From positions 2,384,727 to 2,448,726 of the forward strand of contig NZ_FSRB01000002.1 of NCBI RefSeq assembly GCF_900129635.1: a DNA stretch of 64,000 bases, given 5' to 3'. Position 1 is the stretch's first letter. Each line of letters begins with the position of its first letter. The DNA is from Singulisphaera sp. GP187 (GTDB lineage Bacteria > Planctomycetota > Planctomycetia > Isosphaerales > Isosphaeraceae). The notes under the pieces were generated by a model. That model saw nothing but the letters and a program-made list of their open reading frames with translations. It did not search any database and was not told the DNA's origin. Of the stretch, positions 17,105-27,671 are shown one piece after another. The position numbers and the translations under genes are program-made.

Positions 17105-17815
17105 ATGTCCGCCTTTTCCCAGACCGAGCGTGAGGCCGTCTATCGGGCCATCTTCGAACGCAGAGATTGCCGACGCTTCCTGCCCGATCCATTGCCCGCG
17201 GATTTAATCGCCCGGCTCCTCAGCGCGGCGCACCACGCTCCCTCAGTCGGATTCATGCAACCCTGGAACTTCCTCCTGATCCGCTCGACCGAAGTCCGCG
17301 CCCAGGTCAAAGCCGCCTTCGAGCGCGCCAACGCGGCGGCCAACGCGCAGTTCCAGGGTGAGCGCGGCGAACTCTATCGTTCGCTCAAGCTGGAAGGGAT
17401 CATGGAGTCGCCGCTCAACGTCTGCGTGACCTGCGACCGATCGCGGCACGGTCCGGTCGTGCTCGGCAAGACGGCACAACCCGAGATGGATCTGTACAGC
17501 ACCGTCTGCGCCATTCAGAATCTCTGGCTGGCCGCCCGCGCGGAGGGCGTGGGCGTCGGCTGGGTGAGCATCGTCAAAATCGAAGATCTCCGCCAGATTC
17601 TCGCGCTTCCGGCCGAGGTCATCCCGGTGGCTTACCTCTGCCTGGGCCGGGTCGCGGAATTTCCGGCTTCGCCCGAGCTTGAGAGGCTCGGCTGGCTCAA
17701 TCGGGTCGAGCTCGAGCCCCTCGTGTTCGACGATCGATGGGACCGGCCCACTTCGCTTTTTTCCGAGCATTCGATCGACGCCGATGACCCCTCACAGCCG
17801 ATCCCTGACCGGTAA
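17105..17815 (+). CDS. bluB: 5,6-dimethylbenzimidazole synthase BluB
   Basis: A 236-residue flavin-destructase of the nitroreductase fold that cuts reduced FMN to make the lower ligand of vitamin B12. The FMN-binding N-terminus is ERRDCRRFLPDPLPAD, and HHAPSVGFMQPWNF carries the conserved Ser/Gly loop. The substrate-channel region is KLEGIMESPLNVCVTCD, and WVSIVKIEDLRQIL is the usual C-terminal helix. It begins 19 bases after the hemY-like gene, so the two are likely co-transcribed. No other cobalamin gene is in the window. The final 25 residues vary in the family. Confidence 0.92.
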   Translation: MSAFSQTEREAVYRAIFERRDCRRFLPDPLPADLIARLLSAAHHAPSVGFMQPWNFLLIRSTEVRAQVKAAFERANAAANAQFQGERGELYRSLKLEGIMESPLNVCVTCDRSRHGPVVLGKTAQPEMDLYSTVCAIQNLWLAARAEGVGVGWVSIVKIEDLRQILALPAEVIPVAYLCLGRVAEFPASPELERLGWLNRVELEPLVFDDRWDRPTSLFSEHSIDADDPSQPIPDR

Positions 17816-17907
17816 ACCGGAACCGAGGTCGAGTGCGGACTCACTCGCTTTGCCGACTCCCAGGAATCGGTCCGAGCCGCGGGTGTGGCCATTTTGCGTG
17901 ATTGAGT

Positions 17908-17934
17908 TTGAGTTGTTACACCGTTTGATATAAA
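17908..17934 (+). promoter_or_regulatory. candidate promoter upstream of acetyl-CoA synthetase
   Basis: TTGAGT at 17908 and TATAAA at 17929 are separated by 15 bases, in the only AT-rich patch of the 289-base gap before the acs start. The spacing is two short of optimum, so this is tentative. The leader would be about 160 bases long. Confidence 0.3.
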
Positions 17935-18104
17935 GCATTTTCTATGCCATATGGGCATTGGCCGCTTGCGTCACGCGGTGCCGCCCCTTAAAATCCAAGG
18001 TTTGCCTCCCTTGAGGATCGGACGCGTGGGGTCGTTGCGTCTTCCGATCCGGGACGGGGGTAAGCTTCCCGCGAACGACCACGCGATTCCGGAGCCTCTC
18101 TACG

Positions 18105-20066
18105 ATGTCGGCTGAAAACGGCGGATCGATCGTTAGTATCCTCACCGAGAATCGGGTCTTCCCGCCTCCTTCGGAGTTTGCGGCGAAGGCTCATATCTCG
18201 AGCCTCGAACAATATGAGTCGCTCTGGAATCGTGCCAAAGATGATCCGGCGGGCTTTTGGGGCGAGATGGCCCAAACTCTCGAGTGGTCGAAGCCCTGGG
18301 ATCAGGTTCTCGACTGGAATCCGCCCTTCGCCAAGTGGTTCGTCGGCGGCGAGCTCAACGCGTCGGTGAACTGCGTCGACCGCCACTGCGCAGGGCCGAA
18401 CAAGGACAAGGCAGCGATCATCTGGGAAGGGGAACCCGGCGAAAAGCGGGTGTTGACCTACCAGGACCTGCTGCGCGAGGTCTCCCAGTTCGCGAACGTC
18501 CTCAAAGGGCTGGGCGTGCGCAAAGGCGACGTCGTCGCCATCTACATGCCCATGATCCCCGAACTCGTCATCGCGCTTTTGGCTTGCGCCCGGATCGGGG
18601 CGCCGCACACCGTCGTGTTCGGCGGTTTCAGCGCCGAGGCGCTTGCGGGACGGGTTCAGGATTGCCAGGCCAAGGTCCTCGTGACCGCGGACGGAGGCTT
18701 TCGACGCGGCAAAGTCGTTCCTCTCAAGGATAACGCCGATGGCGCGGCGGCCGTTTGCCCCTCCTTGGAAGCGGTGGTCGTTTGCAAGCGGACGGGTCAC
18801 GAAATCGCGATGACGGCAGGTCGCGACCACTGGTGGCATGAGCTCGCGGCCAAGGCCTCGACCGAATGTCCCCCCGAATCGCTCGATAGCGAGCACCCGC
18901 TCTACATCCTCTACACGTCGGGCTCCACCGGCAAGCCGAAGGGGATTCTCCATACGACGGGCGGTTATCTCCTCGGGGCCGCACTGACCACCAAGTGGGT
19001 GTTCGACCTGAAGGATGATGACGTCTATTTCTGTACGGCCGACGTTGGCTGGGTGACCGGGCACACTTACCTGGTCTACGGGCCGCTCGCCAATGGTGCG
19101 AGCTGCGTGATGTACGAAGGGGCGCCGAACTGGCCCGACGAAGGCCGGTTCTGGAAGATCATCCAAGAGAACAAGGTCTCGATCCTCTACACCGCGCCGA
19201 CGGCCATTCGCGCCTTCATGAAGTGGGGTGAGCAATTCCCCAAGAGCTACGACCTGTCCAGTCTCCGCCTCCTCGGCAGTGTTGGCGAGCCGATCAATCC
19301 GGAAGCCTGGATGTGGTATCACCGGGTCATTGGCGGCGAACGATGCCCGATTGTCGATACGTGGTGGCAGACCGAGACGGGATCGATCATGATCGCGCCG
19401 CTGCCGGGGGCAACCCCGACGGTCCCAGGCTCGGCCACGCGTCCCTTGCCCGGCATCGTCCCCGAGGTCGTCACCCGGGATGGCAATCCGGTGGGTGCGA
19501 ATGAGGGGGGCTTCCTCGTCATCAAGCAACCGTGGCCCGCGATGCTCCGAACGCTGTACGGCGACGACGAGCGGTACCAGAGCACGTACTGGAGCGAGGT
19601 CCCCGGTTGTTACTTCACCGGCGACGGTGCGCGACGCGATGCTCAAGGCAACTTCTGGATCATGGGCCGGGTCGACGACGTTCTCAACGTCGCGGGGCAC
19701 CGGCTGTCGACCATGGAAGTCGAGAGCGCACTCGTCAGCCATCCCAAGGTGGCCGAAGCCGCGGTGGTCGGCAAGCCCGACGAGCTTCGGGGACAGGCCA
19801 TCTCGGCCTTCGTGACCTTGGAGACCGGCCAGGAAGCGACCGAAGCCCTGCGGCAGGAGCTGCGCGCTCACGTCGTCAAGGAGATCGGCGCCCTGGCCCG
19901 TCCTGATGACATCCGCTTCACCGAGTCTCTGCCCAAGACGCGAAGCGGCAAAATTATGCGTCGACTCTTGCGCGACGTCGCCGCCGGTCGCGAGAGCACC
20001 GGCGACACGAGCACACTGGAAGACCTGAGCGTGCTTGCCAAGCTCAAGGAAGAAGACGAAGTCTAA
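18105..20066 (+). CDS. acs: acetyl-CoA synthetase (AMP-forming)
   Basis: A 653-residue ANL-superfamily ligase that converts acetate, ATP and CoA to acetyl-CoA. The P-loop-like YTSGSTGKPKGILHTTGGYL, the A5 region VDTWWQTETGSIMI, the hinge GRVDDVLNVAGHRLSTMEVE, and the A10 lysine in TRSGKIMRRLLRDVAAG (the acetylatable lysine) are all present. Length and the N-terminal ACS domain (ESLWNRAKDDPAGFWGEMAQ) are typical. Monocistronic, with a hairpin 85 bases after the stop. A paralogous substrate such as propionate cannot be excluded, but the WWQTE tryptophan supports acetate. Confidence 0.96.
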   Translation: MSAENGGSIVSILTENRVFPPPSEFAAKAHISSLEQYESLWNRAKDDPAGFWGEMAQTLEWSKPWDQVLDWNPPFAKWFVGGELNASVNCVDRHCAGPNKDKAAIIWEGEPGEKRVLTYQDLLREVSQFANVLKGLGVRKGDVVAIYMPMIPELVIALLACARIGAPHTVVFGGFSAEALAGRVQDCQAKVLVTADGGFRRGKVVPLKDNADGAAAVCPSLEAVVVCKRTGHEIAMTAGRDHWWHELAAKASTECPPESLDSEHPLYILYTSGSTGKPKGILHTTGGYLLGAALTTKWVFDLKDDDVYFCTADVGWVTGHTYLVYGPLANGASCVMYEGAPNWPDEGRFWKIIQENKVSILYTAPTAIRAFMKWGEQFPKSYDLSSLRLLGSVGEPINPEAWMWYHRVIGGERCPIVDTWWQTETGSIMIAPLPGATPTVPGSATRPLPGIVPEVVTRDGNPVGANEGGFLVIKQPWPAMLRTLYGDDERYQSTYWSEVPGCYFTGDGARRDAQGNFWIMGRVDDVLNVAGHRLSTMEVESALVSHPKVAEAAVVGKPDELRGQAISAFVTLETGQEATEALRQELRAHVVKEIGALARPDDIRFTESLPKTRSGKIMRRLLRDVAAGRESTGDTSTLEDLSVLAKLKEEDEV

Positions 20067-20434
20067 GCTTTCAGCGAGAACTCCGAATGGCCTCACCACG
20101 TCTTCTCGGCGAATCGAGGAGATGTGGGAGGCCGAGGATAGGGAGGGGGGCGAGGTCCCTGCGATTCGAGCCTCGGGACCTCGGACCCCACCTCTCATCC
20201 CCACCCCCCTGTTCCGGCCGCTCATACCCGAAGTCCCTCGCACGTCACTCTGAGCTCGGATCGGCGACCCGGCTTCAAGGACGGGCGTCGCCTGACTGAC
20301 CGCGAACTCCGGATCTCCCCCGGCGCCGTCCGTTTCGGAACCCTATTCAGGCTGGTGCTAGACCTCTCCCAACATGAGATGATCGACTGGCAAGTCGTCG
20401 ACGATCGTGCTCCCGAGCCACGAGCGAGGTTCTC
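20067..20434. other. intergenic region after acs
   Basis: A 368-base gap holding the hairpin at 20151-20183 and, presumably, the promoter of the LssY_C gene. I see no coding potential on the plus strand; the long minus-strand frame here is a shadow of acs. Confidence 0.5.
20151..20183 (+). terminator. 9-bp stem-loop downstream of acs
   Basis: CGAGGTCCC (20151-20159) pairs with GGGACCTCG (20175-20183) around a 15-base loop. G- and C-runs outside extend the pairing weakly. There is no T-tract. Confidence 0.5.
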
Positions 20435-21367
20435 ATGTCAAACGATCAGATCAGCGATGCGGACCACTCCACGGTTCCACCCACGGATTCGCAGCCCACT
20501 CCAGGCCTGGTGGGCACCGATCCGAAACCAGGTGAGCTTCCGGCGGCCAAAGCCCCGTGGTGGCGGCGATATTTGATCAGGGGACTCAAAATCCTGGCCT
20601 GTGTGGTGGTTGTCTGGCTCGCCTTGGCCTATGTGATCCTCCCTGCCGCCTGGAAGCATTATGAATACCAACCCGGCCTGGAAGATGCTCCCAAGACGAC
20701 CTTGACCCCCCAGGGCATCCCCGGCGACCCGCTCAACGTCGGCTTGATCGGGGCCGAGAAGGTGCTGGTCCACGCCATGCTCAGTTCGGGCTGGGACCCT
20801 GCGGATCCTGTGACCTTGCGGACCAGTCTGCGAATCGCCGGGAGTGTCCTGCGGGACCGGCCCTACCCCGATGCGCCGGTCAGCAGCCTCTTTCTTTTCG
20901 GGCGGAAACAAGACCTCGCCTTCGAGAAGCCGGTCGGCAAGAGTGCCTCGCATCGGCACCATGTCCGGTTCTGGAGATCAAAGGAAATCGGGCGAAACGG
21001 TGCGCCCCTCTGGCTCGGGTCCGCGACGTACGACCGGAGCGTCGGGCTGAGCCACCTGACCGGTCAGATCACGCACCACATCGGACCCGACATCGACGCC
21101 GAGCGAGGCAGCTTGATGACCGATCTCCGCAAGGCGGGCTGGCTGACCGAACTGTTTCAAGTCACAGGAGTTGGGTCAACCCTTTTGGGCCGAAACGGGG
21201 GCGGAGACCGGTATTACACCGATGGGGAGCTCACCGTGGGCGCCTTGGCGCCGGCAGGCGACAAGGATATGAAGTTCGCTCGGCTTGAAAACCCGGTCGC
21301 GATTCAGTTCAAGCAGCAATTCTGGTCGGCGATCCGCCCGTTATTGCAATCGCTCCCCGCCCAGTAA
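20435..21367 (+). CDS. LssY C-terminal domain protein, single membrane anchor
   Basis: A 310-residue protein with a disordered N-terminus of about 40 residues, one membrane helix (about residues 53-71) and an LssY_C domain. The domain is marked by DPLNVGLIGAEKVLVHAMLSSGW, TLRTSLRIAGSVLRDRPYPDAP, SSLFLFGRKQDLAFE, HRHHVRFWRS and the late HHIGPDIDAERG. LssY_C often accompanies PAP2 phosphatases or DedA proteins, but here it stands alone behind a membrane anchor. Biochemical role unknown. The DUF1080 gene starts 54 bases downstream. Confidence 0.88.
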   Translation: MSNDQISDADHSTVPPTDSQPTPGLVGTDPKPGELPAAKAPWWRRYLIRGLKILACVVVVWLALAYVILPAAWKHYEYQPGLEDAPKTTLTPQGIPGDPLNVGLIGAEKVLVHAMLSSGWDPADPVTLRTSLRIAGSVLRDRPYPDAPVSSLFLFGRKQDLAFEKPVGKSASHRHHVRFWRSKEIGRNGAPLWLGSATYDRSVGLSHLTGQITHHIGPDIDAERGSLMTDLRKAGWLTELFQVTGVGSTLLGRNGGGDRYYTDGELTVGALAPAGDKDMKFARLENPVAIQFKQQFWSAIRPLLQSLPAQ

Positions 21368-21421
21368 ACTCGGCTCCCCAACGAAGTGTCCTCGGCCTCG
21401 AGCCAGATCGGAGACAAGTCG

Positions 21422-22837
21422 ATGGATCCCAGATCGAGAACCATCCTGACCGCGGCCCTCGTGATACTGTCCGCGCTCAATTCCACCAGCTTCGCCGCCG
21501 ACGAGGGCTGGGTGCCCCTGTTCGACGGTAAGACTCTCGAGGGTTGGACGGTCCGTGGTGGGTTCGCCACCTACAAGGTCGAGGACGGTACCATCGTCGG
21601 CTCGACGGCGGAGGGAAGCTCGAACACCTTCCTCTGCAAAGGGGACTACAAGGACTTCGAGTTGGAGCTGGAGGTCAAGTGCGACCCCGCCCTGAACTCG
21701 GGCGTCCAGGTCCGGAGCCATGTCTATGGCAAGGATGACCCCGACCCGAAGAATCGCCAGCGGGCGGGAGTCGTGTACGGCCCTCAATTCGAGATCGCTC
21801 GGAAAGCGACTGGCACGGCGGCTCAGGTTTACGACGAAGGTCGCCGCGGCAAGTGGCTCAACGAGATCCAGCCGGAGGCCAAGGGCGCGTTCAAGGACGA
21901 CGACTGGAACCATTACCGGATCGTCGTTCAGGGCGATCGTTACCGCTCCTGGATCAACGGCATCGCCGCGTCAGATTTTACGGATCCCATGGACGATCAT
22001 GGTTTCATCGGATTGCAAGTCCACGGGATCGCCAAGGGCCAAGGCCCCTATCAAGTCCGTTGGCGAAACGTCCGGATCCGGGAATTGAGCTCGGGCGAAG
22101 CAGCGGCGGCCCCAACGCCACCCGAAGGATTCCGGGCGATTTTCAACGGCCGCGACCTGACAGGCTGGGAGGGGAGCCCGCTCTACTGGTCGGCCGAGGA
22201 CGGTTGCCTCACCGGCAAAGCCGACGGCACGCTCAAGTTCAACCGGTTCATCACCTGGCGCGGGGGGATCGTCAAGAACTTCGAGCTCCGGCTGAAGGTC
22301 AAGGTCTCGCCAACCGGCAACAGCGGGCTGCAATACCGAGGAACCGAACGCCCTGACCTGGGTGAGTCGGTCGTCACCGGCTACCAGTGCGACGTGGTGG
22401 CGAACCGACCCGATTACAATGGAATGCTCTACGAAGAGCGTGGCCGGCGGATTCTGGCCCACACCGGGGAACAGGTCGTCATCGACACCCAAGGTCAACC
22501 TTGGGTGGTCGGAAACCTACCACTCAAGGCGTTTCTCCCGGGTGAATGGCACGACTACCGCGTTCTCGTCGAAGGGAACCGCCATCGTCACTGGATCGAC
22601 GGCCATCCCACGGTCGACCTGATCGACCTCGACGAGCAGGGCCGGAAACTGGAGGGGGTGCTGGCGGTTCAAGTCCATGTCGGCCCACCCATGAAGATCC
22701 AGTATCGTGACGTCTTCTTGAAATCGTTGCCGGATGACCTGGCACTGACTCCGGCCGACAAGGCGCCCATCCCGCCTGATGCCCCGAAAGTCGCCCCACA
22801 AGGTCAGGACAAGCCCAGGGCGGTCGACGCGAAGTGA
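21422..22837 (+). CDS. secreted protein with two DUF1080 (3-keto-disaccharide hydrolase-like) domains
   Basis: The start at MDPRSRTILTAALVILS is preferred because it gives a signal peptide (cleavage near FAADEG) and has GGAG upstream. The 471-residue protein contains two DUF1080 jelly-roll domains, at about residues 28-215 and 232-440. The first opens WVPLFDGKTLEGWTV and the second FRAIFNGRDLTGWEGS; each repeats a SGVQVRSH/SGLQYRGT carbohydrate-face motif and a YRSWINGI/HRHWIDGH motif. DUF1080 expansions are typical of planctomycetes and are linked to glycan breakdown. The last 25 residues are Pro/Lys-rich. Confidence 0.93.
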   Translation: MDPRSRTILTAALVILSALNSTSFAADEGWVPLFDGKTLEGWTVRGGFATYKVEDGTIVGSTAEGSSNTFLCKGDYKDFELELEVKCDPALNSGVQVRSHVYGKDDPDPKNRQRAGVVYGPQFEIARKATGTAAQVYDEGRRGKWLNEIQPEAKGAFKDDDWNHYRIVVQGDRYRSWINGIAASDFTDPMDDHGFIGLQVHGIAKGQGPYQVRWRNVRIRELSSGEAAAAPTPPEGFRAIFNGRDLTGWEGSPLYWSAEDGCLTGKADGTLKFNRFITWRGGIVKNFELRLKVKVSPTGNSGLQYRGTERPDLGESVVTGYQCDVVANRPDYNGMLYEERGRRILAHTGEQVVIDTQGQPWVVGNLPLKAFLPGEWHDYRVLVEGNRHRHWIDGHPTVDLIDLDEQGRKLEGVLAVQVHVGPPMKIQYRDVFLKSLPDDLALTPADKAPIPPDAPKVAPQGQDKPRAVDAK

Positions 22838-22876
22838 TATCGGGAATTCATGAAGCCTGAGTTCTCAAGTTTTTTC

Positions 22877-22965
22877 AGGCGAGCGGGGAGCGGGAGCTCC
22901 CTGTCGTCTGGCCCACGTCCCCATGAAGAAACCTCAGACAGGGAGCTTACACTCCCCGCTCGCCT
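22877..22965. repeat. 29-bp imperfect inverted repeat
   Basis: AGGCGAGCGGGGAG at 22877 and CTCCCCGCTCGCCT at 22952 are exact reverse complements. Inside them GGGAGCTCCCTGTC faces GACAGGGAGC, with a few mismatched bases between and a 31-base centre. It lies between the DUF1080 stop and the convergent small membrane gene. The size and symmetry suggest a dispersed palindromic element or a bidirectional terminator. Confidence 0.75.
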
Positions 22966-22987
22966 TTGGGGCGAGCGAATCTTGTCG

Positions 22988-23254
22988 TCAGTCGCAGACT
23001 TGGGGAAGCGGCGACGGGCGGTTGGCTCGCCAGAGCAGATGCGTGAGGTTGGTCAGGAGGGCCGCGATCGCGAAGAGAAGGCCGACCGCCACTCCCTGGA
23101 GCGTTCCAAATAACGTGTCGAGCTTGGTATTGGCAAGCGCGGGGACACGCACCAAGACAACGTAGAGGGACGCGGTTGCACCGATGCCGCAGAGGACAGA
23201 GCAGAGGATGACGAGAGACCGAATGACCGCGTCACGCCGGGATCGTAACATCAT
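22988..23254 (-). CDS. small two-helix membrane protein
   Basis: An 88-residue protein starting at MMLRSRRDAVIRSLVIL. Two hydrophobic helices (about residues 11-33 and 50-70) are joined by a short loop (VRVPALANTKLDTLFGT). The C-terminus carries RANRPSPLPQVCD. No family recognised. The frame extends a further 55 codons upstream without hydrophobic or conserved content, so the shorter start is used. It is transcribed away from rpmB, with a hairpin between them. Confidence 0.55.
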   Translation of the reverse strand: MMLRSRRDAVIRSLVILCSVLCGIGATASLYVVLVRVPALANTKLDTLFGTLQGVAVGLLFAIAALLTNLTHLLWRANRPSPLPQVCD

Positions 23255-23432
23255 GGTTTCACCCCGAGGTTTGGATTCGCCAATGCGATGACAAGTGTAA
23301 CAGGGCGATCTTCCGCCTGCAAAACCTCGGGCTACGAGACGGCCGTATGACGGGAAAATGAGTTGGCCAATTCTTGCCAGGTGGTCGGCTTGGCTTGGCT
23401 TGTTGTCGCCGATTTTCAAGGCGCATGAGAAT

Positions 23433-23474
23433 GCCCCACGTCATCGGCCGCGAGGGCGTCGCCGATGGTGGGGC
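23433..23474 (-). terminator. hairpin downstream of rpmB
   Basis: On the minus strand GCCCCACCATCGGC pairs with GCCGATGACGTGGGGC, with a two-base bulge and a 12-base loop, starting about 28 bases after the rpmB stop. No T-tract. It fits the end of the rpmF-rpmB transcript. Confidence 0.55.
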
Positions 23475-23502
23475 TCATTCCGCGAAGAAAGCTCGTCCCA
23501 TG

Positions 23503-23823
23503 TCAGATCGGGTAGAGATTCTTGAGTTCGGCTCTGGCTTTGGCACTTCCTTTGGAGGCCTTGATCAAGGGGAACGTCTTCAGTTTCCCATCGACTTCAA
23601 GGGTCAGGATCCCGGAACGGATGACCGAGGTGGCGACCCGGACGTAACGGGTCGTTCCGTTGGGCAGCCAAACGTGGATGCGCTGGAGGTTCGGACGGAA
23701 GCAACGGCGGCTCACGCCGGTCGTTTTGATACCTACGCCGCCAAGATACTTGGCTTTACCGCGCGTGGTGATATGGTTTCCAAACGCGGTCTTCTTACCA
23801 CTAACTTCGCACTGGCGTCCCAT
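23503..23823 (-). CDS. rpmB: 50S ribosomal protein L28
   Basis: A 106-residue L28 protein. The N-terminus MGRQCEVSGKKTAFGNHIT and the core RRCFRPNLQRIHVWLPNGTTRYVRV are the family signature; VRVATSVIRSGILTLEV follows. The tail of about 30 residues is longer than in E. coli L28 (78 residues), as in several other phyla. Cys5 remains but the zinc-binding set is incomplete. It follows rpmF by 38 bases in the same direction, so they are one transcript. Confidence 0.93.
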   Translation of the reverse strand: MGRQCEVSGKKTAFGNHITTRGKAKYLGGVGIKTTGVSRRCFRPNLQRIHVWLPNGTTRYVRVATSVIRSGILTLEVDGKLKTFPLIKASKGSAKARAELKNLYPI

Positions 23824-23861
23824 GGGACAGGCTCCTTGTCAATCTCGCGCCCTGGCGGTGT

Positions 23862-24062
23862 TCAGACTTTTTCTTTGGCCAACGGGTTGTGCGGCTTGCT
23901 GCGCTGGACGTTGCCGCATTCCTCGACCAGGTCGCAAACCTTGTGCGGGGGCACTGCGAGCTTGCACTGCGGGCAAACATTCAGGGCGGGAGCGACCAGG
24001 AAGTCGTGGCTCCGACGCTTTCCCTTGGCTGATTTGGATGTTCGTCTCTTTGGTACGGCCAC
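23862..24062 (-). CDS. rpmF: 50S ribosomal protein L32
   Basis: A 66-residue L32 starting at a GTG, giving (M)AVPKRRTSKSAKGKRRSHD, the universal L32 N-terminus. GGGAG lies about eight bases upstream. The zinc ribbon is C-PQ-C with two further cysteines in VCDLVEECG, so it is the zinc-binding (C+) form. The reading frame is open ten codons upstream, but these lack similarity. The rpmF-rpmB pairing differs from the common rpmF-plsX order; the divergent neighbour here is proC. Confidence 0.94.
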   Translation of the reverse strand: MAVPKRRTSKSAKGKRRSHDFLVAPALNVCPQCKLAVPPHKVCDLVEECGNVQRSKPHNPLAKEKV

Positions 24063-24114
24063 GACAGACTCTCCCGAAAACCACGCGATCAAGTGTGTTC
24101 TGGAAAAGAAAGCT

Positions 24115-24142
24115 ATTATCCGGATTAGACTTCGGAATTCAA
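24115..24142 (-). promoter_or_regulatory. candidate sigma-70 promoter for rpmF-rpmB
   Basis: On the minus strand TTGAAT (24142-24137) and GATAAT (24120-24115) are 16 bases apart. That places the start point near 24108 and gives a leader of about 45 bases before the GTG. It is the best promoter-like pair found in the window. Confidence 0.45.
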
Positions 24143-24331
24143 GGGCGACTTTCGCGGGTTCCCCCTCTTTTTCGGATCTGGCAAGCTCGGATTGCGACGG
24201 CTCGACGAGGGGCCTTATCCTTGGGGGACGACCGGCTCGGCCGATCGTGGTCGACCGGCCCTAAGTGCGTTCCCGTTCAAGGAACTCGGGCAAGTTGGTC
24301 ATGATGCGGCTCTCTTTGTGAACGAGGTCTG

Positions 24332-25180
24332 ATGAACACGACGAACACGACGCCGCTGCGCTGGGGATTCATTGGCGCGGGGAAAATGGCCACCGCCTTG
24401 ATTCGCGGAATGCTTCGCGCGGGGATCGCCACCCCGGAAACCATCTTCGCCAGTGATCCGATCGAATCAGCCCGCGCCTGGATCGCCCAGGAAACCGGCA
24501 TTACGGTCTGCGCCACCAATGAACAAGTCGCTCGCCAGAGCGACGTCCTGATCCTGGCGGTCAAGCCGCAAAGCATGTCGGAGGTCCTCCAAACGCTTCG
24601 AGCGACGGTGACGCCGGACCATCTGCTGATCTCGATCGCGGCGGGGGTTTCGCTCGGCACCTTGGCCGCCGGGCTTGGTGCGGATCGCAGGTTGGCGCGG
24701 GTGATGCCGAATACACCGGCGCTGGTCGGCGCGGGGGCCGCGGGATATTGCCTCGGTCCTGGTGCGCGGGAATCGGACGATCAGGTCGTTCGGTCTTGCC
24801 TCGAGTCGGTCGGCCTTGCCTATCGTGTTCCCGAGACGCTCTTGGATGCGGTAACGGGACTCTCAGGAAGTGGTCCGGCGTTCGTCTACGTGATCATCGA
24901 GGCGCTTTCCGACGGTGGGGTCCGGGTCGGCTTACCGCGTGACGTGGCAACGGCCCTGGCCGCTCAGACGGTCCTGGGGGCCGCCCAGATGGTGCTTGAG
25001 ACCGGCCTGCACACGGGGACGCTCAAGGATCAGGTCACGAGCCCTGGGGGCACCACGATCGCGGGACTGCACGCCCTGGAGCGCGGGTCGATCCGGGCCG
25101 CTCTGATCGACGCGGTCGAGGCGGCCACCAAGCGCTCGGCCGAGCTCGCTGCTCAGGCCGCCCAGTCGGCCCCGAAGTGA
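24332..25180 (+). CDS. proC: pyrroline-5-carboxylate reductase
   Basis: A 282-residue NADPH enzyme for the last step of proline synthesis. The Rossmann motif is GFIGAGKMATALIRGM, and ILAVKPQSMSEVLQ and RVMPNTPALVGAG are typical. The C-terminal dimer domain carries DAVTGLSGSGPAFVYVIIEAL and the signature LKDQVTSPGGTTIAGLHALE. Full length. It is followed after ten bases by a GTG-started phosphoesterase, so the two are co-transcribed. Confidence 0.96.
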   Translation: MNTTNTTPLRWGFIGAGKMATALIRGMLRAGIATPETIFASDPIESARAWIAQETGITVCATNEQVARQSDVLILAVKPQSMSEVLQTLRATVTPDHLLISIAAGVSLGTLAAGLGADRRLARVMPNTPALVGAGAAGYCLGPGARESDDQVVRSCLESVGLAYRVPETLLDAVTGLSGSGPAFVYVIIEALSDGGVRVGLPRDVATALAAQTVLGAAQMVLETGLHTGTLKDQVTSPGGTTIAGLHALERGSIRAALIDAVEAATKRSAELAAQAAQSAPK

Positions 25181-25190
25181 AAGGGACCTT

Positions 25191-25847
25191 GTGAAACTCG
25201 GCCTGATCTCCGACATCCACGGCGATCCGATCGCTCTGGAACTCGCCTGGTCGCATTTGACGATCATGGGAGCCGATCGAATCGTCTGCGCAGGCGACCT
25301 CGTCGGTTATGGCCCCTACCCCGATCGCGTGGTTACCTTTCTCGAGCAACGTCAAATCGCCTCGGTGCGAGGGAACCACGACCGTTGGGCCCTCGAGCGC
25401 GGGCTCGGTGTCCCCGATGAGTTCGGCGGCGGGACGCCGAGCGCGGGCACGCTCCAGGCGCTTGCCGCCCTTCCCTTCGACCTGGTCGTCGCCGACCTCC
25501 GTCAAATTGGCGTCATCGTCCACGGCTCGCCGCGCAGTGACATGGAGTTCATCCAACGGCGAACTCACCCGCCGTCGTGGCTTCGCGCAACGCTCGCGGA
25601 TCTCGGCGCCAACCTCCTCGTGGTCGGTCATACCCATGAGCCAATGTGGTTTCGTTGCGATCGAGGGCTTGTGGTCAACCCAGGCTCGGTCGTGTCGATG
25701 CCCGTGGTCAAGAACAGTTCACGGACGTTCGCCCTCGTCGACCTGACGGCACTCACCGTCAGCTTTCATGACGTCGAGAGTGGTGAGGTGATCCCCCTCG
25801 ACCCTTGGCCAGAACAGGATCCTCCGCCAAAAGTGAAACCAAGCTGA
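25191..25847 (+). CDS. calcineurin-like metallophosphoesterase (YfcE/MJ0936 type)
   Basis: A 218-residue binuclear metal phosphoesterase. The five motifs are visible: GLISDIHGD (metal 1), CAGDLVGYGPYPD (bridging Asp), VRGNHDRWALE (Asn-His), VHGSPRS and VVGHTHEP. It starts at GTG with AAGGGA just upstream. The substrate is unknown; the family includes cyclic phosphodiesterases and nucleotidases. It directly follows proC. Confidence 0.9.
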   Translation: MKLGLISDIHGDPIALELAWSHLTIMGADRIVCAGDLVGYGPYPDRVVTFLEQRQIASVRGNHDRWALERGLGVPDEFGGGTPSAGTLQALAALPFDLVVADLRQIGVIVHGSPRSDMEFIQRRTHPPSWLRATLADLGANLLVVGHTHEPMWFRCDRGLVVNPGSVVSMPVVKNSSRTFALVDLTALTVSFHDVESGEVIPLDPWPEQDPPPKVKPS

Positions 25848-25986
25848 ACGCAATCCGGGCCACACGAATCAGACTCGCCACGACCACGTAATTCTCGGAC
25901 GCTTCGATTCTTTTGATGTGCGCCGGGCCGTGAGAGTGGTAGACTGACGTTTTGGTCTCGAACGAGACTTTCTCGTCCAGAGGGAG

Positions 25987-27561
<1,575 letters not shown>

Positions 27562-27580
27562 TCCGGATCGGTCTCCCTTT

Positions 27581-27616
27581 CGATCGCCCGCGCGTGAATA
27601 ATGGCGCGGGCGATCG
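27581..27616 (+). terminator. strong hairpin after guaA
   Basis: CGATCGCCCGCGC (27581-27593) pairs perfectly with GCGCGGGCGATCG (27604-27616) around a 10-base loop. It starts 20 bases after the guaA stop and 55 bases before the next start. There is no T-tract. Confidence 0.65.
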
Positions 27617-27671
27617 CGCTGCGGCGCGGGGCGAGCAACGGCTTTTCCTGGAGCGTTTAGGAGACCGGACA

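Noticed and set aside
17988..20243. 751-codon open frame on the minus strand
   Set aside because: It is antisense to acetyl-CoA synthetase, which has all family motifs. Long antisense frames are common in high-GC DNA, and the translated composition (Arg/Gly/Val/Asp-rich) has no domain.
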